Source: SG8-4 sp964598225 | Lineage (GTDB): Bacteria; Planctomycetota; Phycisphaerae; Sedimentisphaerales; Anaerobacaceae | Assembly: GCA_964598225.1 (NCBI GenBank) | Contig: CAZRBG010000057.1 | Span: forward strand, 1-37,008 | Reading direction: 5' to 3' | DNA length: 37,008 bases | Shown: positions 30,849 to 37,008 of the stretch, piece by piece | Position numbering within the stretch: the first letter of the stretch is position 1 | Layout: each line of letters starts with the position of its first letter | Program-made: the position numbers and the translations under genes | Notes under the pieces: generated by a model | The model's database searches: none | Told to the model about the DNA's origin: nothing | Seen by the model: the letters and a program-made list of their open reading frames with translations, nothing else

Positions 30849-33641
30849 ATGTGCAAGAAGATTGTTTATCTGATTTCTTCCGTCTTGTCGCTTTGCTTTG
30901 CTGCCAATGCTTCGGCCGAACTCGCCGCCTACTGGGCGTTCGATGAAGGTTCCGGGGATACTGTTTTCGACTCGAGCGGCAACGGCAATGACGGCACTAT
31001 CAACGGCGCTGTGTGGGGCCAGGGTAAGTTTGGGCCCGGCCTTGATTTCAATGGGCAGGACAGCTACGTGGAAGCACCCAACTCCGAAAGTCTCGAAATA
31101 GACACAAATGTTACCGTAGCCGGCTGGATAAAGTACATTGATGACGGCGATTCCTGGCTATGCGTGTTGGCAAACGGACAGCAAGGTGGTCCGTGGGAAA
31201 ACTATGGGCTGTTTGTTAACCGAGACTCGCGTTTTGTGTATTTCACCCTTTCGTTGGACGGCGAGCATATGACACAGCAGACGCCGGATAACGTTGTAGA
31301 GCCGGGCGAATGGGTGCACGCCAGTGCGAGTTGGGACGGTTCTACTGCACGAATCTACTTAAACGGAGAGCTAATGCTCGAACAAGCTCAGTCTGGAACT
31401 CTTGTTCCCACGGGACTTCCTCTGCGAATCGGTCATCGCGAGGGCAGCCCTCATTACTTTAACGGCAGCATCGATGAAGTGCGTATATACAACCATGCAC
31501 TGGCTGATGTTGAGATTCTATCTGCTATGGAAGGCGCTGTTGGGTACCCGTATGCTTTGGGGCCCAATCCGGAAAATGGGACCCGTTACGAAGACACATG
31601 GATTAATCTTGAATGGTCGCCGGGGGATTTCGCCGTTTCGCACAATGTGTACCTGGGCGAAGACTTCGATGACGTGAACAACGCTACTATAGACTCACCG
31701 GTATTCCGGGGTAACCAGACTTCACCTTTCTATATCGCCGGATTTGTCGGCTACGCCTATCCGGAGGGTTTGGTCCCGGGCACTACTTACTACTGGCGGA
31801 TTGATGAGGCCAACGAAGCCGATCCGAATAGTCCCTGGAAGGGCAACGTATGGAATTTCTGGATTCCACCAAAAACTGCTTATGGTCCAAATCCGGCTGA
31901 TGGCGTCAGTTTCGTACTTCCAGATGCGACCCTTGGCTGGAGCGCCGGATTCGGTGCCAGCTTGCATCAGGTGTATTTAGGTGACAATCTCGACGAGGTC
32001 ACAAATGCCGCCGGCGGCGATCTGCAGCAGGAGACAACTTATGACCCTGATGCCCTTGAATCCGGAAAGACTTATTACTGGCGTGTCGATGAGTTTGACG
32101 GCACCGAGACGCATGAAGGCGACGTCTGGAGCTTCAATACAGTGCCTGAGATTGAAATCACCGATCCGAGCTTAGTCGGTTGGTGGACCTTCGATGAAGG
32201 CCAGGGTACGACAGTGGTGGATTGGTCCGGACACGGCAATCACGGTAGGGTCGAGGTCGAGGGTTATCCACTGTGGGTAGATGGATATCAGATTGGCGCG
32301 ATAGATATGGCCGGCATTACATCCGTGCACATTCCGGCACAATCGTGGTCTACTATCGAGAATCAAGCAACGTTGGCGATGTGGATGTACGGAGACCCGG
32401 CCGGTGTGCCGAACACCTTCAACTTTGGCGCCTTTGCTGGCAGTTCAAGGGTGTTTTCAGCCCACGTGCCATGGGGTGGCAACGTCTACTTCGACTCTGG
32501 CCAGACTCCCGGCCAAGACTTTGATCGCATCTTCAAGGCTGCCTCACCGGGTGATTACAGAGGTAACTGGCACCATTGGACGTTTGTCAAAAACGCCGAG
32601 GCAGGTGTGAAGGAGATTTATCTCGACGGACAGCTCTGGTATAGCCAAAGCGGTATGAACCGACCCATGGCCGGAGTAACGGCGTTCGCATTGGGCAGCC
32701 ATCCCAATGGCAGTAATCCATACAACGGAATAATGGATGATGTCAGGTTATACAACAAGGCATTGACGGGCGAGCAGATCGCAGAACTGATGCTTGGTAA
32801 CCCAAAGCTGGCCAAAAGTCCCGCTCCCGGTCGTGATGCTATTGTTGACATCCGCGACGTAAGTTCGCTGAGATGGTCCGCCGGCGATACAGCCGCTTCG
32901 CACGATGTGTACTTCGGCACCGACAGGGACGCCGTCGCAGGCGCCGACACCGGTTCACCTGAATTCCAGGGCAATCAGACCGGCACAAGTCTGTCTTTGA
33001 CCGAGCTGGTCGAGTTCGGCGGCGGCGACTACTACTGGCGCATCGATGAGGTAGAGGCCGACGGAACTATCATTGCCGGGACGATCTGGAAATTCACCGT
33101 GCCGGACTATCTGATTGTGGACGACTTCGAGTCTTACAATGACCTTAACGAAGACGAAGCCGGCAGCAACAGAATCTATCTGACCTGGATAGACGGTTTC
33201 GGCACCACCACCAACGGCGCAGTAGCCGGCAATCTGGATCCACCCTTCATGTCGGAAGGTCACGACAGTGCCCAGGCGATGCCGCTCAGCTACGATAACG
33301 CCGGCAAGACCTCCGAGGCGACCAGGGCACTGACATCCAAGAAGGACTGGACCGAACATGGCGTAACAAAGCTGGTCGTTTGGTTCCAAGGCGATTCTGA
33401 CAACGCTGCCGAGCGGATGTTCGTGGCTCTGGGCAACGCCACAGTCTATCATCCGGATGACGATGCAACTCAAAAAGCAGGGTGGAATGAGTGGATAATC
33501 GACCTCCAAGCATTTGCCGATCAGGGAACGGACCTGACGAATGTCGGCAGTATTACTCTTGGTTTTGGCACAAGGGGTGCTCCCGCTCCCGCTGGCGGCA
33601 TAGGAACCGTTCACTTCGATGATATTCGGCTGGTTCGATAG
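30849..33641 (+). CDS. Large secreted LamG/concanavalin-like adhesin or glycan-binding protein
   Basis: Secreted protein of 930 residues. The signal peptide is KKIVYLISSVLSLCFAANAS, cleaved near ASA. Domain order: LamG-like jelly roll 1 (about 25-230; AYWAFDEGSGDTVFDSSGNG, later SIDEVRIYNHAL), two Fn3-like segments (about 230-440; WSPGDFAVSHNVYLG and TYYWRIDEANEADP), LamG-like jelly roll 2 (about 443-650; VGWWTFDEGQGTTVVDWSGH, later IMDDVRLYNKALTG), a third Fn3-like segment (about 655-755; AASHDVYFG), then a C-terminal sandwich beginning FESYNDLNEDEA and ending HFDDIRLVR. Planctomycetes encode many such proteins; they are thought to bind extracellular glycans. No enzyme motif, sortase or PEP-CTERM anchor is visible. 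It is preceded by an unusual structured leader and AAGGAGG 6 nt before ATG. Confidence 0.85.
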   Translation: MCKKIVYLISSVLSLCFAANASAELAAYWAFDEGSGDTVFDSSGNGNDGTINGAVWGQGKFGPGLDFNGQDSYVEAPNSESLEIDTNVTVAGWIKYIDDGDSWLCVLANGQQGGPWENYGLFVNRDSRFVYFTLSLDGEHMTQQTPDNVVEPGEWVHASASWDGSTARIYLNGELMLEQAQSGTLVPTGLPLRIGHREGSPHYFNGSIDEVRIYNHALADVEILSAMEGAVGYPYALGPNPENGTRYEDTWINLEWSPGDFAVSHNVYLGEDFDDVNNATIDSPVFRGNQTSPFYIAGFVGYAYPEGLVPGTTYYWRIDEANEADPNSPWKGNVWNFWIPPKTAYGPNPADGVSFVLPDATLGWSAGFGASLHQVYLGDNLDEVTNAAGGDLQQETTYDPDALESGKTYYWRVDEFDGTETHEGDVWSFNTVPEIEITDPSLVGWWTFDEGQGTTVVDWSGHGNHGRVEVEGYPLWVDGYQIGAIDMAGITSVHIPAQSWSTIENQATLAMWMYGDPAGVPNTFNFGAFAGSSRVFSAHVPWGGNVYFDSGQTPGQDFDRIFKAASPGDYRGNWHHWTFVKNAEAGVKEIYLDGQLWYSQSGMNRPMAGVTAFALGSHPNGSNPYNGIMDDVRLYNKALTGEQIAELMLGNPKLAKSPAPGRDAIVDIRDVSSLRWSAGDTAASHDVYFGTDRDAVAGADTGSPEFQGNQTGTSLSLTELVEFGGGDYYWRIDEVEADGTIIAGTIWKFTVPDYLIVDDFESYNDLNEDEAGSNRIYLTWIDGFGTTTNGAVAGNLDPPFMSEGHDSAQAMPLSYDNAGKTSEATRALTSKKDWTEHGVTKLVVWFQGDSDNAAERMFVALGNATVYHPDDDATQKAGWNEWIIDLQAFADQGTDLTNVGSITLGFGTRGAPAPAGGIGTVHFDDIRLVR

Positions 33642-33658
33642 TCTGGTCCGGCACACGG

Positions 33659-34825
33659 TCAATAAAATCCAAACTCCCGAGCAGAGTCGAACAGAGCAAC
33701 GATATTTTTCGCCGGAACGCCCGGCTGGATGTTGTGGACGTTGTTAAAGACGTAGCCGCCTCCGAGCTTGAAAATTTCGATATTCTCTCTGACGTGCTCG
33801 CGGATTTGATCGGCGTTCGCGAAGCCAAGCACATGCTGTGCGTCTATACCACCGCCCCAAAATACCAGGCGGTCGCCGTAGCGGGCCTTGAGTTCTCGCG
33901 GATCCATGCGGCTCGCGCTGATCTGAACGGGATTTAAGATATCGATGCCGTTATCGAGCAGATCATCAATCATGTCCATCACTGAGCCGCATGTGTGGTA
34001 CCATATTTTGGCGGGGGTCAGCGACTTGATATGCTGGACGAGTTTTTTCTGGCGTGGCTTGACAATCTTTCTATAGAAACTGGGATTGAATAGAGGGCCC
34101 AACTGGCCTCCGATATCGTCGCCTATCATCACCACGTCAACAAGATCACCGATTGCGGCGAGGAAACAATCGTAATAGCCCAGCCAGAAGTCAAGAATTC
34201 TGTCCAAAAGAACCTCGCAGAAAGCTGGATTCTCGATCGTGTCGGTAAACCATTTCTCCAAACCCCTCGTGTACCAGCATGTTTCATATACGACCCCGCC
34301 GATGCCGGTCGATATCGCATAAGGTGTTTGCTCTCGTAGTTGAAGCGCAGCATCGCGAACGCCGCTAAAGCGAGTCGGATCGTTGCCTCTGGGGAAGGGA
34401 TAATCCGCCACATCGTCGATGGATGCCTCTGCCAGCGGATGATACGATATGTCCATATAAAGCTGCTGATCGTCGGGCATAGACCAGACTACACCAAATT
34501 CATCTTTGAGATCGTGCCAGAGCCTGCCGTTCCGCGTATTCTGCTTGATGCCCCCCTTGAAACTGTCAGGCCCGTGCGCCAGGACGTAGCGAATATCGAC
34601 GCCGAATCGCTGCAAAACCTGCTCGCACGGTTGTGCAAGCTGCTGAACCGGATCCATAATCTTCACGTCGTCTTCAATATCCAGATAATCAAGCAGACCG
34701 ACATAAGCGTTCTTATGTATGCCCGTCTGAAAACCACCCAGATCGATGGGGACTCTGTCGGGAATCTCATGATTCAATGCTTTTAGGACGCGCTGTCTGG
34801 AGCTCATTGTCTCTTTGTTTGCCAT
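33659..34825 (-). CDS. Uroporphyrinogen decarboxylase (URO-D)-family protein, probably not haem biosynthetic
   Basis: TIM-barrel protein of 388 residues of the URO-D superfamily. It starts with QRVLKALNHEIPDRVPIDLG, typical of the paralogues rather than true HemE. WYHTCGSVMD near residue 270 has the H-x-C pair that in MtaA/MtbA-type methyltransferases helps bind zinc, and NNVHNIQPGVP near the end matches the family's H-N-I-Q segment. So a corrinoid or methyl-transfer role is possible, but most planctomycete members sit in sugar-utilisation loci and are unassigned. AGGGAG lies 7 nt before ATG. It follows the RhaT-type symporter gene (63 bp gap) on the same strand, probably as one operon, and converges on the LamG gene with 17 bp between stops. 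Confidence 0.75.
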   Translation of the reverse strand: MANKETMSSRQRVLKALNHEIPDRVPIDLGGFQTGIHKNAYVGLLDYLDIEDDVKIMDPVQQLAQPCEQVLQRFGVDIRYVLAHGPDSFKGGIKQNTRNGRLWHDLKDEFGVVWSMPDDQQLYMDISYHPLAEASIDDVADYPFPRGNDPTRFSGVRDAALQLREQTPYAISTGIGGVVYETCWYTRGLEKWFTDTIENPAFCEVLLDRILDFWLGYYDCFLAAIGDLVDVVMIGDDIGGQLGPLFNPSFYRKIVKPRQKKLVQHIKSLTPAKIWYHTCGSVMDMIDDLLDNGIDILNPVQISASRMDPRELKARYGDRLVFWGGGIDAQHVLGFANADQIREHVRENIEIFKLGGGYVFNNVHNIQPGVPAKNIVALFDSAREFGFY

Positions 34826-34888
34826 TCGTTTGCTCCCTTGTTTTCTATTTGAAGCGAATTCGTCAGAACCATTTCCCCGAAAGAGTTA

Positions 34889-35935
34889 TTACATGCCGAG
34901 AGAAGCCATAGCGTTACCCACACCGATCAGCACAGTGGACAATACGACTACCAGGATTCCGCAAACAACGATTCTTAACGTGCGTCGGCTGGAGCCTTTC
35001 CATTCGTGCAATAATAATGCCCAGACATTGCTGAAGACGATGATAAAGGCCATGTGCAAAGTCCAACTCGAAAAGTCGTATGTACCCATCTTCGTTGTTC
35101 CCATCCCATAGAACATGAACTGCAGGTACCACGTGATGCCCGCCAGAGCTGAGAAGAAATAATTGGCTGCAAGTGACGTTTCATGCGCCCGAATGTAGTT
35201 TTTTGCCGAGCTATTCTTTATATTCAGAATTAGACACCAGATCAGATTCGTTGTGAATCCGCCGGCAAGAACCACTACGAGGACGAGACTGTTCTGCCAG
35301 AGAGGCCGAACGCCGCACTCGACTGCAAGATTTGCGATGGGCTTGCCCGCGGCGATGCCAAAGGCCATACAACTGCTCATCACACCTGCAAAGATCGCGA
35401 CAATGAGACCACGTAGAAAATCGAACTCCCTAATGCTCGCGCGCTTTTGCTCGACGGATAATTCCCGCTCCTTGGACATGCCCGCCCAGCCGCAAGTAGA
35501 AATGCCCGCCAGACAGACCAATACACCGCCCAGAATGACCAAACCCGACAGGTTCGTGAGCAGTTCCATAAAGGTTCCGGAAAATATGGGCGGAATAACT
35601 GTGCCGAATGCTGCGCAGAAGCCGAGCGCAATCGCGTAACCGAGGGACATACCCAGATACCGCATTGAAAGCCCAAACGTCAGGCCGCCTATGCCCCAAA
35701 GCACGCCAAATATATAGCTCCAGAAAATGCTGCGGGCGGGTGCTCGGCCAAGTACAGAGAGTAATTCCGGGACGGTCACAACCGCTATTGCCCAAGGCAT
35801 AATAATCCAGGAAAACACGCCGCCTACGAGCCAATAGCTCTCCCACGCCCAGTTACGGACCTTCTTAAATGGAATATAGAAACTCCCCGCAGCAAAGCCT
35901 CCCACAGCATGTAAAAAGACACCCAATAAAACCAT
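34889..35935 (-). CDS. rhaT: RhaT-type L-rhamnose/H+ symporter
   Basis: Inner-membrane transporter with about ten hydrophobic helices. The N-terminus MVLLGVFLHAVGGFAAGSFY is followed by IPFKKVRNWAWESYWLVGGV and WGIGGLTFGLSMRYLGMSLG. These blocks correspond to E. coli RhaT (FYAPFKKVKKW; MWGIGNINYGLTMRYLGMS). A longer start at 35992 would add 19 residues but has no Shine-Dalgarno. ATG 35935 matches the E. coli start and has GGGA about 7 nt upstream. The length is then 348 residues, as in E. coli (344). Substrate could also be a rhamnose-like deoxy sugar. The nearby GH106 rhamnosidase gives functional support. No rhaR or rhaS regulator is present in the window. Confidence 0.82.
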   Translation of the reverse strand: MVLLGVFLHAVGGFAAGSFYIPFKKVRNWAWESYWLVGGVFSWIIMPWAIAVVTVPELLSVLGRAPARSIFWSYIFGVLWGIGGLTFGLSMRYLGMSLGYAIALGFCAAFGTVIPPIFSGTFMELLTNLSGLVILGGVLVCLAGISTCGWAGMSKERELSVEQKRASIREFDFLRGLIVAIFAGVMSSCMAFGIAAGKPIANLAVECGVRPLWQNSLVLVVVLAGGFTTNLIWCLILNIKNSSAKNYIRAHETSLAANYFFSALAGITWYLQFMFYGMGTTKMGTYDFSSWTLHMAFIIVFSNVWALLLHEWKGSSRRTLRIVVCGILVVVLSTVLIGVGNAMASLGM

Positions 35936-36106
35936 AACAAGTTCCCGATTGCCTCTAAACAAATACGTTACCAAAAATATCGTTTCATTCACAGGAGCAA
36001 TTATGCAGAGCCGATGTTACTGATTTGCTACGGTTTTGTCTCTTTTATATTTTTCTACTCCCAGAAAAAGCGTGCCCTGTAACCGATTGGAAATATCCTC
36101 GGATAT
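35936..36106. other. Intergenic region upstream of the RhaT-type gene
   Basis: AT-rich. On the minus strand CATAAT near 36013-36008 might be a -10, but no -35 is convincing. Nothing else is recognisable. Confidence 0.35.
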
Positions 36107-36231
36107 CACACGGCCTTCTTCGACCAGTTCATTTGAAACTCCATGAAACCAGACTCGTCAAGTTCGTAGTAACCCAGATCGATCACTTTGAAGAGTCTAT
36201 TTTGGGTGTGTAGCGACTGCTTCTGTGCCAT
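36107..36231 (-). CDS. Small unidentified ORF, perhaps a gene remnant
   Basis: The 41-residue frame reads FKVIDLGYYELDESGFMEF and ends QMNWSKKAV. The acidic, aromatic sequence looks like real protein rather than random translation, but I do not recognise the family. The frame is open upstream for another 30 codons without motif, and there is no obvious Shine-Dalgarno. Either a very small gene or the surviving C-terminus of a degraded enzyme. Confidence 0.25.
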
Positions 36232-36457
36232 CACCAACCGGCATAAGAATCTTTCGCGCCTTCGATGGAGGACCTCGGGTAGCATTCGAATACGATGTTA
36301 TGAGTCCTCAAGCTGTCGAAATTCCGACGAACATCTGCAACACATTACAACGAGATGGATGTCTGACATTCATGACATCTACCTTTCGGCAAAAATAAAG
36401 AACAGTAAACGAAGGCTCTTGCCCTCCGGGCTGATATGTTGTACGGGGGCATCTTTG
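36232..36457. other. Non-coding or decayed DNA
   Basis: No recognisable gene, RNA or regulatory structure seen. Confidence 0.35.
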
Positions 36458-36688
36458 TTATGAAGAATTCCCTCTTGGCATCTCACCATACATTTTCCAT
36501 TTGGGATTTGTAGACTCGATATGGGATTCTTTCATAAGACTCTTTAATTCGGCCACGACCTGTGGGTGGTTTGATGCCACATTGTTCATTTCCTTGGGGT
36601 CAGAATCCAGATTGTAAAGCTCCAATGGAGGATCAGGCTTTGTCATGATGTCGTTGTAGTGGTTCAGCGTGAAACGGACATTTGCCGC
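36458..36688 (-). pseudogene. Sulfatase C-terminal fragment
   Basis: The frame reads PPLELYNLDSDPKEMNNVAS followed by NHPQVVAELKSLMKE. This is the conserved C-terminal block of arylsulfatase-family enzymes (L-E-L-Y-N-L-x-x-D-P-x-E-x-x-N-V-A), after which the family tail HIES-NPKWK follows. In this frame a TAA interrupts the coding sequence upstream at about 36689-36691, and none of the catalytic N-terminal part (the C-x-P-S-R formylglycine motif) is found. It is a dead remnant of about 75 residues. Confidence 0.72.
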
Positions 36689-36913
36689 TGACCGTTAAGT
36701 AGAATACATTGCCTTCGGCAATGAGGTTTTCTTCAGGCATAGGGGAGTTCTGGATTCCCGTTCTGGGAAAGTGTGCCGGGCGGTCGGCTTGAGGGCGGCC
36801 GCCCCTACGGTAATCCGTCACACCCGGCCGGCTATCCCTGGCAGAGCCTGCTTCCGTTTCACCAGCCGATGGTATTGTCAGCGTCTGTTCGATTATTGTC
36901 AAGTCGTTATTCA
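36689..36913. repeat. GC-rich palindromic intergenic DNA
   Basis: Contains the perfect palindrome GGGCGGCCGCCC (36793-36804) and the small stem ACGG-TAAT-CCGT (36807-36818), surrounded by CGGGCGGTCGG-type repeats. An open frame on the minus strand across it (ending 36633) has low-complexity composition and no family resemblance. It looks like dispersed repeat DNA inserted between gene remnants. Confidence 0.45.
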
Positions 36914-37008
36914 TTACGATGCTTTTCCCCGTTCGACAAGCTCAGGGCAAGGTTTTGCTTTGCGTGCTTCTCTGGCCGCGGCGAGCTTGGCCTCACGATC
37001 GGCCAGGA
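36914..37008 (-). CDS. C-terminus of a gene running off the window, ending in a repeat-encoded tail
   Basis: From the window edge the minus strand reads LADREAKLAAAREARKAKPC then PELVERGKAS and TAA at 36916-36914. The helical, charged A/K/R-rich part could be the end of a coiled-coil or DNA/RNA-binding protein, but the family is not recognisable. The PCPELVERG part is encoded by CCTGAGCTTGTCGAACGG, a repeat known from many bacterial genomes as a common extension of ORFs. The rest of the gene lies beyond the window. Confidence 0.5.
   Translation of the reverse strand, partial: LADREAKLAAAREARKAKPCPELVERGKAS

Noticed and set aside
36633..36914. A 93-codon minus-strand frame starting at the TAATG overlap
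   Set aside because: It translates GC-rich palindromic DNA and then the sulfatase fragment in the wrong frame; no homology and low-complexity composition.

Overview
The window reads as a chromosomal segment of a Planctomycetota bacterium, most likely class Phycisphaerae. That placement is an inference from gene content: exported pseudopilins with an H-X9-DG motif, DUF1080 and ceramidase-like secreted proteins, beta-propeller cytochromes, an exported Gfo/Idh dehydrogenase, a URO-D paralogue and a large LamG protein. The 23S/5S sequences could test it.

Layout. 1-765: 3' end of 23S rRNA, a spacer of about 280 bp, 5S rRNA and a strong terminator. 800-1490: two decayed gene fragments (a PQQ-type beta-propeller C-terminus and a frameshifted pseudopilin). 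1749-3769: housekeeping pair ribF and nrnA. 14555 down to about 3875 (minus strand): a sugar-metabolism and exported-protein run. A strong promoter at 14577-14606 drives an SSS symporter, a Tat-like lipoprotein Gfo/Idh dehydrogenase, a DegT-family aminotransferase and a cupin lipoprotein. A hydrazine-synthase-alpha-like/FGE fusion cytochrome and a YVTN beta-propeller di-haem cytochrome follow, each with its own candidate promoter. 14848-19517: two convergent ceramidase-like genes; the second ends a minus-strand operon DUF1080 - SDR - ceramidase-like. 19696-20868: a parallel beta-helix protein.

20950-24180 is a tRNA region: Val(TAC), Met(CAT), Glu(CTC) and Ser(GGA), with tadA and a frameshifted helical-protein gene between Glu and Ser. 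The gap between Val and Met is filled with remnants of an IS1380 transposase, an IS91-type transposase and a tyrosine recombinase. tRNA-Val and tRNA-Met each have a clear sigma70-type promoter.

24354-35935 looks like a plant- or algal-polysaccharide (probably L-rhamnose) module: a 1764-residue exported GH106-type alpha-L-rhamnosidase with a consensus promoter carrying a palindrome in its spacer, a pseudopilin, a 930-residue LamG protein, a URO-D-family protein and a RhaT-type L-rhamnose/H+ symporter. No rhaA/B/D genes are in the window. The LamG gene is preceded by a leader of about 185 nt with three consecutive hairpins, one presenting a 10-nt perfect Shine-Dalgarno sequence with no start codon after it. 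This leader is the most unusual element I see. 36000-37008 holds decayed material: a sulfatase C-terminal fragment, a small unidentified ORF, GC-rich palindromes, and a partial gene whose C-terminus is encoded by a CCTGAGCTTGTCGAACGG-type repeat.

No CRISPR array, prophage, complete defence system or complete mobile element is visible.
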